Positions 16,438 through 25,787 of a stretch of 42,623 nt of DNA are shown one piece after another (positions within the stretch are counted from its first letter, which is position 1; every line of letters begins with the position of its first letter). Location: contig DCZO01000031.1 of NCBI GenBank assembly GCA_002331335.1, positions 9,350 to 51,972 on the forward strand, in the 5' to 3' direction. The notes beneath the pieces were generated by a model. It did no database searches, was not told the origin of the DNA, and saw only the letters and a list, made by a program, of their open reading frames with translations. The translations under genes were made by a program, and so were the position numbers. The stretch is from Nitrospira sp. UBA2082. GTDB lineage: Bacteria; Nitrospirota; Nitrospiria; Nitrospirales; Nitrospiraceae.

Positions 16438-17532
16438 ATGACTCCTTCTATGAACCGCGCTACTGTTCTGCTCGGCATGAGTGGCGGAGTCGACAGCTCC
16501 GTCGCAGCGGCGTTGCTTGTTCGCCAAGGGTATGATGTCCATGGCGTGACGCTCCAGGTCTGGGAGCATGAAGATGAAGCTGTCGCAGTATCAAAGAAGT
16601 GGCAGGAGCGCGGATGCTGTAAGATCGGGATTGCCAAGCATGTCGCCAAGACTCTCGCCATCCCCCACGAGGTCATCGACACCCGCGAATCATTCAAAAA
16701 AGGAGTGATCCACGATTTCCTTCAGTCCTATGCACAGGGTCTTACGCCCAATCCCTGTGTACGTTGCAATGAACGAGTCAAGATTCAAGGGCTCCTGGCA
16801 TTGGCGGAATCCCGGGGCATTCCTCACGTTGCGACTGGTCACTACGTTCGAGTTCACAACGATCACGAAGGGATGGCCCTTCGCCGCTCAGCCGATTTAA
16901 AGAAGGATCAAAGCTATTTTTTGTACAGGATCAGCCCTGCGTGGCTGCCGCGGCTGATCTTCCCGGTCGGCAACATGCAAAAGGCGGATGTCTGGCTCGA
17001 GGCCGAGGCGATGGGCCTCCCTGTCGATGAGCTAAAGGAAAGCCAGGAAATTTGCTTTGTCAGCCACGGGGACTATCGCACGTTCCTTGAGAAGGAAAGT
17101 CCCGAAGCGAAGAGGCCGGGTGCCTTCGTGGACCAAACCGGCTCTCCATTGGGTCAGCATGAGGGGATTGCATTCTATACCCCGGGGCAGCGACGAGGGT
17201 TAGGCGTTGCGACCGGCCGTCGTCTGTATGTGCAGCACGTTCAACCGGCGACGAATACTGTCGTTCTTGGTCCAGAAGAGACGCTCTACAAAGACCACTG
17301 TAAAGTTGCAGATCTCAATCTCTTTACCCCGTCTTTGCTCCATACGACGACCGAGGTTGCGGTAAAGGTCCGCTACGCCACACCGGCTGTGACTGCCACC
17401 CTCCAGCCGATTCACCCTTCTGCGTTACGAATCCAATTTCATGAGCCCCAACGGGCGCTCAGCCCCGGACAGTCAGCAGTGTTCTATTGCAATGATAACG
17501 TGCTGGGGGGCGGCATTATTCAGCCGTTCTGA
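16438..17532 (+). CDS. mnmA: tRNA-specific 2-thiouridylase MnmA
   Basis: ATP-dependent enzyme that thiolates U34 at position 2 in tRNA-Lys, -Glu and -Gln. The 364-residue product has the PP-loop LLGMSGGVDSSVAAALL, the catalytic cysteine in LTPNPCVRCNERVK, the second cysteine in SQEICFVSHGDYR, and GQHEGIAFYTPGQRRGLGV before the C-terminal beta-barrel. Start could be the ATG at 16438 or 16450. It acts on the same wobble uridine as MnmE/MnmG, encoded about 6 kb upstream. Confidence 0.95.
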   Translation: MTPSMNRATVLLGMSGGVDSSVAAALLVRQGYDVHGVTLQVWEHEDEAVAVSKKWQERGCCKIGIAKHVAKTLAIPHEVIDTRESFKKGVIHDFLQSYAQGLTPNPCVRCNERVKIQGLLALAESRGIPHVATGHYVRVHNDHEGMALRRSADLKKDQSYFLYRISPAWLPRLIFPVGNMQKADVWLEAEAMGLPVDELKESQEICFVSHGDYRTFLEKESPEAKRPGAFVDQTGSPLGQHEGIAFYTPGQRRGLGVATGRRLYVQHVQPATNTVVLGPEETLYKDHCKVADLNLFTPSLLHTTTEVAVKVRYATPAVTATLQPIHPSALRIQFHEPQRALSPGQSAVFYCNDNVLGGGIIQPF

Positions 17533-17580
17533 GACACCCCGGCCCAAACCCCATCATCGCCCTCCGCGCGACTCCTTCCC

Positions 17581-17608
17581 TTGACTTGCTGCCGGATCTT
17601 CGTATAGC
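17581..17608 (+). promoter_or_regulatory. Possible promoter for the tat genes
   Basis: TTGACT (17581-17586), 16 bases, TATAGC (17603-17608), about 60 bp before the first tat start codon. Confidence 0.45.
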
Positions 17609-17667
17609 CTGCCGACTGGCCATGGTAAGGTCTTTGACCTCATTGCTCTGACTTTTTGAGGTGTTCC

Positions 17668-17946
17668 ATGTTCGGTTCATTTGGATGGATGGAATTGATG
17701 CTGATCTTGGTCATTGTATTGATCATTTTCGGCGCAGGCAAACTCCCCCAGTTGGGTGAAGGCCTAGGGAAAGCCATCAAAGGGTTTAAGAAAACGGTTC
17801 ATGAGGCTGATGCCATCGATGTCACGCCGGCGGACCAACCTCAACCAGCCCAGGCCACCACATCCGCTCAGGTCACTGCACAACCGGGAACGACGCCCCC
17901 ATCTGCCGCGCAACCCGCGCCATCCGGGCAAGTGAAACAAGGGTAA
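17668..17946 (+). CDS. tatA: Twin-arginine translocase subunit, TatA-like
   Basis: Pore-forming subunit of the Tat pathway, which exports folded proteins. The start is the ATG at 17668, with GAGGTG (17658-17663) upstream; the frame is open further 5' but not homologous. The 92-residue product has one membrane helix (MELMLILVIVLIIFG), the hinge GAGKLPQLGEGLG, then the amphipathic helix KAIKGFKKTV and a Pro/Ala/Gln/Thr-rich tail. FGAGK at the hinge (FG, not GP) is TatA-like. A second Tat subunit follows after 72 bp. Confidence 0.9.
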   Translation: MFGSFGWMELMLILVIVLIIFGAGKLPQLGEGLGKAIKGFKKTVHEADAIDVTPADQPQPAQATTSAQVTAQPGTTPPSAAQPAPSGQVKQG

Positions 17947-18018
17947 TGCCCTGTACGCTGTGTGACGAATCGGGCATGTAACATTGCCTCAATCACGCGC
18001 ACAAACCGGTTGCACACT

Positions 18019-18312
18019 ATGTTTGGATTGGGAGCTGGCGAAATTCTCATCATTCTGGTGATCGCCTTTCTTCTGTTTGGCCCCAAACAGTTGCCTGAAG
18101 TAGGACGACAGGTCGGAAAAGCATTCAAAGGATTCAAAGATGCCGCAGAAGATCTCCGAAAAACCGTTGAGCCTGAACTCAATATGATTCAGCAAGAAGT
18201 CAAAATGGCCGAACAAGATTTCCAAGCTTCCATGAAAGAAACCGAAGAAGAAATCAATGCCGCAACCAACCAGACCGAGGACAAATCCAGCAGCCAGCCC
18301 GGCCAGATCTGA
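18019..18312 (+). CDS. Twin-arginine translocase subunit, TatB-like or second TatA
   Basis: The ATG at 18019 gives MFGLGAGEILIILVIAFLLFGPKQLPEVGRQ as the first part of a 97-residue protein. The polar glutamate in the membrane helix (GAGEIL) and the GP dipeptide at the hinge are TatB features. The following amphipathic helix (VGKAFKGFKDAAEDLRK) is shared by TatA and TatB. The acidic, Gln/Glu-rich tail is helical. I favour a TatB role, with the preceding gene as TatA. No tatC is nearby. Confidence 0.85.
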   Translation: MFGLGAGEILIILVIAFLLFGPKQLPEVGRQVGKAFKGFKDAAEDLRKTVEPELNMIQQEVKMAEQDFQASMKETEEEINAATNQTEDKSSSQPGQI

Positions 18313-18419
18313 CCGTGTCTCATGCACTCCCTTTATAAGCGGAGATTTCTAGACCACGGAAAGTCCCGTCATGCGACCTTCCTGTATTCGTTGACCCTCA
18401 CAGCCAAGGACAGAGACTC

Positions 18420-20114
18420 ATGTTCACAGACATCACTCTACGGTTGATACCGCTTGGACTGCTCGCCCGCTTCTGGGCTGCCGCAGTGCTCCTCACCACA
18501 TTCTTGGCGTCCGCCCCACCTGTTCAGGCAGCGTTTGAGGTGCCGGAGGGAGAACGCATTACCAATATCATTGTCATCGGCCGCGGCATTCCCCTCAAGG
18601 AGCAATACGAGCTCTTCGATCCCAAAATCGGCAGGAATTTCGACATCAAGAACTTGTGGATCCGCGCGGACCTGCGCGTGCGGCCCGAGTACAGGAACAA
18701 CCTCTGCTTCGGCGGTGGGATCGGCAGTTCCCCTCTAACCAACGCACAAAACGCCGGAAGTTGTAACGATCCTACCGGAGTTGCCAATAGCCTTCCTGGC
18801 AGAGCGAATGATTCATTCGTTCAACAGATGACCAGGTTGGGTATTGGCTATGACCTCTCGCCAGACGTCAATTTCTATTTTGAATTCATTGACTCACGAA
18901 CTTGGGGAGGGAACCAAGACCCGATCGCTCATACGTGCGGACCCGCCCTTGCTTCAGGCAAGTCGTCCTGTTCACTTGGAATCCGTGCTGGCTACATGCT
19001 CGTTCGCAACTTCGCCGGAATTCAAGGACTCGGCATCAAGGCAGGCCGACAATACCTCGTCTTCGGCGATCAGAGCCTCCTGGGCCACTTCGACTGGGCC
19101 AACACCGGTTTCTCCTTCGATGGGATCATGACGAACTACAGTACCAAGTTCATGGATTCTTCGTTCGGTTGGTTCAGACTCGCTGAGACGGATCTTCCCC
19201 AAGGGGCGGCGGTCGGGAGCGGCGGACCGAATGTCTACGCAGGAACAGGGCAATCCAAGAATGCCCACGGGGATGTTGATATGCTGGTCTTCTATAACCA
19301 AATCAAAGCGGTCCCCTGGTCCTTGGTCGAACCGTTCTATATTTATTACAAGAATAATCTCGACGCAAATAACAGCAATGCTCAAGGTCTCGGCACACCG
19401 AAACACGGGAACCAAACCCGCCACGTGCTTGGGAATCGCATCGCTGTCAAGAAGGGTGGGCTCGACTTATCCAACGAAATCGTCTATCAGTTCGGCCAAA
19501 TGGGGGACACTGGAGGAACGGTAGAGCCTTGCGGTGCCACAGGAACGCAGTACAAGTGCTTCCATATTAATGCCTGGGCCACCAGAAACTGGATCGGCTA
19601 TACATTCTATGAGTGGGTCTGGAAACCGCGGTTCGCTCTTAACTTCGATTATGCGTCCGGTGACAGTCGCGCGAATTGTACGTTGAACCCCGCGTACGGA
19701 AGCTGCGGGGGAACCGCCAACACCTTCGAGAACTTCTACCCGACCAACCACATCCACATGGGCTACATGGACGTCATGGCTTGGAAGAACACCCTCACTT
19801 GGTCAGCCAACTTCCAAGCCCGGCCGACCAGAGACGATCACATCGAAGTCTGGTACACCAACTTAAACCTCGCCAACGCGCGAGACAATTGGTACCGCGC
19901 CAGCCAGGGAGTCTATGTGTTTTCGAAGGTGGGCAATACGACCAATCACATCGGAGACGAGCTGGACTTCACCTGGACCCACATGTTTATGGAGGGAAAA
20001 CTGGCCTTTCAAACATCCTTCTCCTATCTGTTCACCGGCCCGTATATCCGCGAAAACCTCGGAACGAACAAAGACCAGACGTGGGCCTATGCGCAGTTCT
20101 GGTTGAATTTCTAG
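18420..20114 (+). CDS. Outer membrane beta-barrel protein, alginate-export family
   Basis: Secreted 564-residue protein with a signal peptide (about residues 1-37, ending PPVQAAFE). It contains many alternating amphipathic strands rich in Tyr, Trp and Asn and ends in FWLNF, the aromatic C-terminal residue typical of beta-barrels inserted by BAM. The pattern MTRLGIGYDLSPDVNFYFEFIDSR and IKAGRQYLVFGDQSLLGHFDW resembles the alginate export domain (PF13372). Such proteins occur in Nitrospira. Four short loops contain paired cysteines (for example CGATGTQYKC and CTLNPAYGSC) that may form disulphides. Transported substrate is unknown. AAGGACAGAG precedes the start. No partner genes of alginate synthesis are present. 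Confidence 0.8.
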   Translation: MFTDITLRLIPLGLLARFWAAAVLLTTFLASAPPVQAAFEVPEGERITNIIVIGRGIPLKEQYELFDPKIGRNFDIKNLWIRADLRVRPEYRNNLCFGGGIGSSPLTNAQNAGSCNDPTGVANSLPGRANDSFVQQMTRLGIGYDLSPDVNFYFEFIDSRTWGGNQDPIAHTCGPALASGKSSCSLGIRAGYMLVRNFAGIQGLGIKAGRQYLVFGDQSLLGHFDWANTGFSFDGIMTNYSTKFMDSSFGWFRLAETDLPQGAAVGSGGPNVYAGTGQSKNAHGDVDMLVFYNQIKAVPWSLVEPFYIYYKNNLDANNSNAQGLGTPKHGNQTRHVLGNRIAVKKGGLDLSNEIVYQFGQMGDTGGTVEPCGATGTQYKCFHINAWATRNWIGYTFYEWVWKPRFALNFDYASGDSRANCTLNPAYGSCGGTANTFENFYPTNHIHMGYMDVMAWKNTLTWSANFQARPTRDDHIEVWYTNLNLANARDNWYRASQGVYVFSKVGNTTNHIGDELDFTWTHMFMEGKLAFQTSFSYLFTGPYIRENLGTNKDQTWAYAQFWLNF

Positions 20115-20145
20115 GTGACACCGTTGAATCCGTCTCTCGCTGACC

Positions 20146-22005
20146 GTGGATGATCTCACGCGACCGCTCAGGCTGAAGTTTGGCTTTCCAGGGTTTCGTC
20201 CCGGGCAGGAAGAGGTTATTCGCGCCGTGCTGGCCCGCCGGGATGCGCTGGCCGTCATGCCGACCGGCCAGGGCAAGTCGTTGTGCTACCAGCTACCAGC
20301 CACCCTCCTGCCGGGACTCACCCTTGTCGTGTCCCCCCTGATTGCCTTGATGCAGGATCAGGTCGCAGGCCTCACACAACGCAATATTGCGGCAGCCGCG
20401 TTTCATTCCGGCCTTTCCGGGCGAGAACGGGATGGAGTAATCTCCGCGCTGCGCTTGCAGCGGCTCAAGCTCCTCTACCTGGCGCCGGAACGGATGCAGC
20501 ACGAGGGGTTTCTTCGTCTGCTGCGGTCCTGCCTTATCTCGTTGCTCGTTATCGACGAGGCACACTGTATTTCTCAGTGGGGCCACGACTTCAGGCCCGA
20601 CTACATGAAATTGGGACAACTGCGCCAGCAACTTAACAATCTGCCATGCCTCGCCTTGACCGCAACGGCCACACCACGCGTCCAAGACGACATCTGCGAC
20701 CGCTTGGCGTTGCGCGACCCCCTCCGATTGATCACGGGTTTTCGCCGCGAGAAGCTCGCACTATCGGTACGTTCCTGTCGCTCCAGACAGGATAAATTGG
20801 CAGCGTTGGAGGGTATGGTCAGCGACTGCCGGACCGGTTCCATTGTGGTCTATTGCGCCACACGCCGGACCGTCGAAGAAGTGGCGGGTATGCTCCGGCA
20901 ATCGCACCAGTCAATCGGCTATTACCATGCGGGGCTGTCAGATGAAGAACGGTCTCTCCTCCACGACCGCTTTCGCCGCGGCGATGTTCGCGTGTTGGTG
21001 GCAACGAATGCCTTCGGTATGGGGATCGATAAAGCCGATGTGCGGCTGGTCGTCCATTTCGATATTCCGGGCAGTGTAGAGGCCTATTATCAGGAAGCCG
21101 GACGCGCGGGGCGAGACGGGCTGCCGGCATCCTGCGTCTTGCTGTTTCATGAGCGCGATCTGTCCACACAGGAATATTTCATCGAGCAAGCCTCACGCGA
21201 ATCCGGCAGCGCCATCCGCGCCGATCGCATGAGAACGCTCCTCACCGAGATGGTCGCGTACGTTTCCACGCCGGTCTGCCGCCAACTGGCGATTCTTAAT
21301 TATTTCAGCGACGCCGACCGCCAGACTTTGAAGCGCTGCGGGCTCTGCGACCGTTGCGCGACAGCCCACTCAGGAGACACCTGCCCACTGGACGATGAGG
21401 AGCACGCCTGCGCAAAAGCTATTATGGAAACAGTCTCGTGGTGTGGGGGTCGCTTCGGGGTCAGCCGCATCGTCGGGATCGTCCGTGGAAGCCGCTCAAA
21501 AATGGTGCTGGCCTATGCCGCGAAAGAGTGCCCGACCTATGGCAGATGTAGAACACAGTCAAAGCTCTCAGTGACTCAGCTGGTCAAGAGCCTGATCGGT
21601 GCGGGCTACCTGCATATCGAAGGCTCGGACTACCCGACCCTGGTCGTCACGCGGATAGGACAAGAAGTCCTGCTGGGCAGCCGCTTTCTCAATCTGGAGA
21701 AGACGCCGGGACCACCAGTACAAACACTCTCAGCGAAGCCACATAAAGAACGGCCTGTAGCGGCGGCTGGTCCGAAAGCCGCGATGGCCGACCCCCAGCT
21801 CCTCGAACGGCTCCGCCGCCTCCGTACGGAACTCGCGGAGGAAGAAGGTGTCGCGCCCTTCGTCATTTTTCACGACAAGACGCTCCGCACGATCGCCAGC
21901 CACAAGCCCGTCACATCCGCTGCGCTCCTGGCAATTCCCGGCATCGGAGAAGTGAAGGTTGAGCGGTACGGGCGGCGAGTGCTGGAACTACTGACCGGGG
22001 AGTGA
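20146..22005 (+). CDS. recQ: ATP-dependent DNA helicase RecQ
   Basis: 3'-5' helicase in recombination and fork repair. The 619-residue product begins at a GTG (20146). In order it shows FGFPGFRPGQEEVI (motif 0), MPTGQGKSLCYQLPA (Walker A), VIDEAHCISQWGHDFRPDY (DEAH box and aromatic-rich loop), and TATATPRV (motif III). These are followed by NAFGMGIDKADVRLVVHFD (motif V), YYQEAGRAGRDG (motif VI) and a zinc-binding set ending CGLCDRCATAHSGDTC. A winged-helix region and a C-terminal HRDC-like piece (LLERLRRLRTELAEEEG and IPGIGEVKVERYG) complete it. It is convergent with thrH. Confidence 0.95.
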   Translation: MDDLTRPLRLKFGFPGFRPGQEEVIRAVLARRDALAVMPTGQGKSLCYQLPATLLPGLTLVVSPLIALMQDQVAGLTQRNIAAAAFHSGLSGRERDGVISALRLQRLKLLYLAPERMQHEGFLRLLRSCLISLLVIDEAHCISQWGHDFRPDYMKLGQLRQQLNNLPCLALTATATPRVQDDICDRLALRDPLRLITGFRREKLALSVRSCRSRQDKLAALEGMVSDCRTGSIVVYCATRRTVEEVAGMLRQSHQSIGYYHAGLSDEERSLLHDRFRRGDVRVLVATNAFGMGIDKADVRLVVHFDIPGSVEAYYQEAGRAGRDGLPASCVLLFHERDLSTQEYFIEQASRESGSAIRADRMRTLLTEMVAYVSTPVCRQLAILNYFSDADRQTLKRCGLCDRCATAHSGDTCPLDDEEHACAKAIMETVSWCGGRFGVSRIVGIVRGSRSKMVLAYAAKECPTYGRCRTQSKLSVTQLVKSLIGAGYLHIEGSDYPTLVVTRIGQEVLLGSRFLNLEKTPGPPVQTLSAKPHKERPVAAAGPKAAMADPQLLERLRRLRTELAEEEGVAPFVIFHDKTLRTIASHKPVTSAALLAIPGIGEVKVERYGRRVLELLTGE

Positions 22006-22055
22006 GGGCTCACCCTTTCGACCGGGAAAACCGCACTCCGCCAACTGCGGCGCCA

Positions 22056-22670
22056 TCAGAGGTTCCCTGCCTTCGCGAAGCGCTGCTGAAGCTCGCCGTA
22101 GGTCTGCGTGACCGGGAACTGCGGAAATTCTTTGGGGAGATGATCGGGCGGCTTGAAGAAGAACCCGGCATCCGCCTCGCCCAGCATGGCAGTGTCGTTG
22201 TAGGCATCGCCGGCCGCCATTGTAAAGAAGTTCAGTGCCTTCAAGGCCGCGACGGAATGCTTCTTCTGATTCTGCATCCGCATGTGATAATTGACGATGC
22301 GGCCGGTACCATCGATCTCCAACTGATTGCAGAAGAGCGTTGGAAAACCCAGCTGCCGCATGAGCGGCAACGCAAACTGGTAGAACGTATCCGATAAGAT
22401 GATGACCTGGCATCGCTCGCGGATCCACTTCACGAAATCCGTCGCCCCTTCCAATGGCCCCATCTGTCCGATCACTTCTTGAATGTCGCCGATCTTCAGA
22501 TTGTGTTCGTCCAAAATCGACAACCGTTGTTTCATCAGTTTGTCATAGTCGGGCATCTCGCGAGTCGTTACCTTCAATGCTTCGATCCCGGTCTTCAGCG
22601 CAACGTTGATCCAGATCTCCGGCACCAGCACCCCTTCCAGATCCAAACACACGATTACGGGCTTCTGCAT
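22056..22670 (-). CDS. thrH: Phosphoserine phosphatase / homoserine phosphotransferase ThrH
   Basis: HAD-superfamily enzyme. The product, 204 residues from the ATG at 22670, follows ThrH closely: VCLDLEGVLVPEIW (motif I with the nucleophilic Asp and the ThrH-specific LEGVLVPE), then MKQRLSILDEHNLKIGDIQEV. Motif II is ILSDTFYQFALPLMRQLGFPT, followed by AAGDAYNDTAMLGEADAGF (motif IV). In Pseudomonas the enzyme has phosphoserine phosphatase activity and can transfer phosphate to homoserine. Here it may provide the last step of serine synthesis. A TTG one codon upstream (22673) is an alternative start. Confidence 0.92.
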   Translation of the reverse strand: MQKPVIVCLDLEGVLVPEIWINVALKTGIEALKVTTREMPDYDKLMKQRLSILDEHNLKIGDIQEVIGQMGPLEGATDFVKWIRERCQVIILSDTFYQFALPLMRQLGFPTLFCNQLEIDGTGRIVNYHMRMQNQKKHSVAALKALNFFTMAAGDAYNDTAMLGEADAGFFFKPPDHLPKEFPQFPVTQTYGELQQRFAKAGNL

Positions 22671-22694
22671 CAAATGTTTTTCTCCCCCTCTGAT

Positions 22695-23525
22695 TTACAC
22701 CGTCGACTCATTGGCCGGCGGTTTATTCCCGGATTGTTGAAAGGTCTGGCTTAAGAACCGCCATACCTTATCAAGCGCCGTATCAAGCAGCTGAGTCCCT
22801 TGCCAGGTCCTGCGACTCTCGGGCTGGTGCCGTTCTGCCCAGTCTAATGCAATGGGTAGCGGAATCAGCCTGGGCGGTGTGTTGGTCAGCTCTCCCCACA
22901 ACAATCCCAAAACAGGACCGATCCGCACCGGCACAGGGATGGGCACAACAGGATTCTTTGCCATATCCAGGCACTGTTCAGCCGGCGACGTGACCAGCAA
23001 TTCGCGGCAGGCTGCTGGGCGCTCTTCGTAAATGGAACAAAGATCGTCGTCAAGGAATGGACAGGGCATGCGCAGAGCGTAATAAGCCTGATTGACTGGT
23101 TCCAACGTGTCGTCCTCAGGCGCCTGGGAGGACTCGCCAAGCTCCACGAGCTGATTCCAGAGTCCATGCGTCAGGAGGATGGATTTGGCTTCGGCCAATC
23201 GTGCGGCGATGCGCTCTTGTTGTTCGCTTGTCAGGGATCGAATGAATTCCCGCAGGGCAAAGGCTTCCGGTGGTGAGAGCGGCACCAGCATCCGACAACA
23301 GGCGGCGCACCCTTTTTGACACGAGCGAGATTGTCCCTCTTCCGAGCTCCTCGCTTCTTCCAGCGCCTGGGCCTCCTCTCCCAATCGCCTCATCAAGGGG
23401 ACAATGGCGGTCACCGGAATGAACGCAGTCGGCACATCGACAGCCGACGTCAATCGGCCGGCGGGCGTGTTGAGCGCGATTTCGAATCGTTCAGTCGATG
23501 GCGTGGTCACGGCATTAGTGCTCAC
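22695..23525 (-). CDS. YkgJ-family cysteine-cluster protein
   Basis: 276 residues from a GTG start. The YkgJ/zinc- or iron-chelating cluster is visible as CQKGCAACCR (around residues 69-78), then CPFLDDDLCSIYEERPAACRE and EQCL further on. This Cys spacing is diagnostic of the family (PF03692), in which the cysteines bind a metal; the reaction is not known. About 60 N-terminal residues precede the cluster and about 90 C-terminal residues follow it. A second family member lies at 38942-39613. It runs toward thrH with a 24-bp gap. Confidence 0.85.
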   Translation of the reverse strand: MSTNAVTTPSTERFEIALNTPAGRLTSAVDVPTAFIPVTAIVPLMRRLGEEAQALEEARSSEEGQSRSCQKGCAACCRMLVPLSPPEAFALREFIRSLTSEQQERIAARLAEAKSILLTHGLWNQLVELGESSQAPEDDTLEPVNQAYYALRMPCPFLDDDLCSIYEERPAACRELLVTSPAEQCLDMAKNPVVPIPVPVRIGPVLGLLWGELTNTPPRLIPLPIALDWAERHQPESRRTWQGTQLLDTALDKVWRFLSQTFQQSGNKPPANESTV

Positions 23526-23632
23526 ACTCTTTCAAAGAGAAGGCCATCATAGAGAAGGTTTTACAGGCTGGTCAACCGCGACCTGTGACATGAGAATCTT
23601 GCTCCTCTGCGAAAGAAGTTCGATAATGCGCC

Positions 23633-24019
23633 ATGGACTCGCCGATCCTCCTATCGGGCCATGTCATCGGGCTGCTCAAGGAATACATGCGTGACCTCAT
23701 CGATCAAGCTGCGCAGGAGACCCATGCAAACGAGCAGTTCGGATTCAGCACAGCGCCGTATCGGTCAGATCAAGCCATTTCCGATCTGCTCGCTTTGCTG
23801 GATGACCGTATCGAGTCAGAGGGGATCCAGGTCGGCCTACCGGTTGACTTTCTCCATCGCATGTGGACGTTGTGCAACGAAGCAGCTCCTCACCTGTCCG
23901 AACGAGTATGGCTGGAAGGCAATATCGACCATCACCATGCGGGTAAGGCCAGGATCAGAGAGTTGACTTACCGGGCTTTGATCGAGTTCATCGAATCACG
24001 CTCACGAGAGAGATCCTGA
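23633..24019 (+). CDS. Uncharacterised 128-residue protein
   Basis: Not recognised. The translation is acidic and soluble, with helical segments (VIGLLKEYMRDLIDQAAQE; AISDLLALLDDRIESEGI; RIRELTYRALIEFIESRS). There is a His run IDHHHAGKAR near residue 100 and no signal peptide or membrane segment. Its stop is 3 bp before the start of the sugar dehydrogenase gene, so the two are probably co-transcribed. Codon use resembles its chromosomal neighbours. Confidence 0.65.
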   Translation: MDSPILLSGHVIGLLKEYMRDLIDQAAQETHANEQFGFSTAPYRSDQAISDLLALLDDRIESEGIQVGLPVDFLHRMWTLCNEAAPHLSERVWLEGNIDHHHAGKARIRELTYRALIEFIESRSRERS

Positions 24020-24022
24020 CAT

Positions 24023-25195
24023 ATGCACCGTCGCCCAGCCTCCTTGTTCATGTGCATCACCGTGGGCGTCCTGGCTCATCTGGCTACCGTGCACCACAGC
24101 GTTGCTGGCCCCGATTCGGCTGACATCCAGCGCGGGATGATCGCCTTGATTCCCATCGTCAAAGGGAATCTTGAGAACCCGCTATTTCTGACCCATGCCG
24201 GTGACGGCACGGCACGGCTGTTTGTGGTCGAGCAACCAGGCCGTATTCGCATTCTGGACCAGGGTGTGCTGCTACCCAGCCCCTTTCTTGACATCACCGA
24301 CCGAGTCCTCTCCGGCGGAGAACGTGGCCTCCTTGGACTGGCGTTTCACCGGGAGTTTCCCCGCAACGGGCGCCTATTTGTGAACTACACCAGAAAGCCG
24401 GACGGAGCCACAGTGGTGGCGGAATACCGCCGTGGCGCATCTCCAAACGACGCCTCGCGCGAGGAACGCATCCTCCTGGTGGTGCCTCAGCCTTATGCCA
24501 ATCACAACGGCGGCATGATGGCTTTTGGCCCTGATGGCTATCTATACCTCGGCCTCGGCGACGGCGGCTCGGGTGGGGATCCGGGAAATCTCGCTCAGAA
24601 TCCCAACGAGCTGTTGGGCAAGATTCTCCGGATCGATGTCGACCACGGAGATCCCTATGGCATTCCTTCGGATAATCCTTTCGCCGTGCGGGGCGGCCGG
24701 CCGGAAATTTATGCCCTGGGCCTCCGCAACCCTTGGCGATTTTCCTTCGACTCCAAGACGGGCGATCTGTGGGCCGCTGATGTCGGACAGAACAAATGGG
24801 AGGAAGTCAATCTCGTCGTTCGGGGCGGCAATTACGGCTGGCGAGTGATGGAGGGCGCACACTGTTATTCTCCACCGTTTTTCTGCGAACCCAACCAGTC
24901 CATTGCGCCGGTTCTCGAATACAGCCACGACAACGGGCGCTGTTCCATCACCGGTGGCTATGTGTACCGGGGACGCGCGGTAAGCCTTGCGGGACGGTAT
25001 TTCTACGGCGACTACTGCAGCGGTGAGATTTTCCTGTTATCCAAGACGCAAGCGAGAACGGCAAGCCGCACCCCTGACGTGGCCCTGAAGACACCGTTGA
25101 GAATTTCGTCTTTTGGCGAGGATGAAACCGGCGAACTCTACGTGCTGGACCACGCCGGAGGTGTCTATCGCATCGCGCCGTCGTCGAGCCGTTGA
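24023..25195 (+). CDS. PQQ-type soluble sugar dehydrogenase, exported
   Basis: Six-bladed beta-propeller of the glucose/sorbosone dehydrogenase family (PF07995). The 390-residue product has a signal peptide (about residues 1-30). It then shows the family motifs: NPLFLTHAGDGTARLFVVEQPGRI, GERGLLGLAFHREFPRNGRLFVNYT, NHNGGMMAFGPDGYLYLGLGDGG, ALGLRNPWRFSFDSKTGDLWAADVGQNKWEEVN as consecutive shorter blocks, and YVYRGRAVSLAGRYFYGDYCSGEI. The catalytic His region (HNGG) and the Arg of LGLRNPWR are kept. Expected to oxidise an aldose or related sugar in the periplasm with PQQ. The actual substrate and electron acceptor are unknown. Confidence 0.88.
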   Translation: MHRRPASLFMCITVGVLAHLATVHHSVAGPDSADIQRGMIALIPIVKGNLENPLFLTHAGDGTARLFVVEQPGRIRILDQGVLLPSPFLDITDRVLSGGERGLLGLAFHREFPRNGRLFVNYTRKPDGATVVAEYRRGASPNDASREERILLVVPQPYANHNGGMMAFGPDGYLYLGLGDGGSGGDPGNLAQNPNELLGKILRIDVDHGDPYGIPSDNPFAVRGGRPEIYALGLRNPWRFSFDSKTGDLWAADVGQNKWEEVNLVVRGGNYGWRVMEGAHCYSPPFFCEPNQSIAPVLEYSHDNGRCSITGGYVYRGRAVSLAGRYFYGDYCSGEIFLLSKTQARTASRTPDVALKTPLRISSFGEDETGELYVLDHAGGVYRIAPSSSR

Positions 25196-25282
25196 AGCGA
25201 TCTGTTTACCCCAAAGACGATGCTTCGTTCGCCTCTTCAACAGGCCGGCGGGGCCGACTACACGAGATAAGGAGAGGCTGAC

Positions 25283-25750
25283 ATGCCAAAGAAGCGACAA
25301 TACTGGCTGATGAAATCGGAACCGTCGGCATTTTCCATCGACGATTTGAGAAGGGCATCCCAGCAAACAACCGGTTGGGATGGAGTGCGCAACTATCAGG
25401 CACGTAACTTCATGCGGTCAATGGCCATCGGCGATCAGGTGCTGTTCTACCACAGTAATGCTGATCCGCCTGCAGTTGTGGGCATCGCTGAGGTCGTCAA
25501 GACCGCCTATGCCGACCCCACCCAGTTTGACAAGCAGGACAAGCACTACGATCCTGAAAGTGATCCATCCACCCCAAGATGGGATATGGTGGATATAAAA
25601 TACATCCGCAAGTTTTCACAGCCCGTTTCGCTGGATCAATTGCGGAAAGAACCGAAGCTCAAAGATATGGTGTTATTGCGAAAGGGGTCGCGCCTTTCGG
25701 TCCAGCCAGTCACTCCCGCCGAGTGGGAGCACATCCTGACAATCGTGTAG
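25283..25750 (+). CDS. EVE-domain protein
   Basis: 155-residue PUA-like EVE domain that reads modified bases in DNA or RNA in related proteins (human THYN1 family). Motifs: YWLMKSEPSAFSIDDL at the start, GWDGVRNYQARNFMRSMAIGDQVLFYHSN with the family's VRNYQARN signature, then VVGIAEVV and the aromatic segment WDMVDIKYI. AAGGAGAGG precedes the ATG at 25283. EVE domains are sometimes fused to defence nucleases, but this is the common stand-alone chromosomal form. It is convergent with the small metallopeptidase gene. Confidence 0.9.
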   Translation: MPKKRQYWLMKSEPSAFSIDDLRRASQQTTGWDGVRNYQARNFMRSMAIGDQVLFYHSNADPPAVVGIAEVVKTAYADPTQFDKQDKHYDPESDPSTPRWDMVDIKYIRKFSQPVSLDQLRKEPKLKDMVLLRKGSRLSVQPVTPAEWEHILTIV

Positions 25751-25787
25751 CTGGTAACTTCTGAGAATTTGGGGTAGGTCGGAGTGA

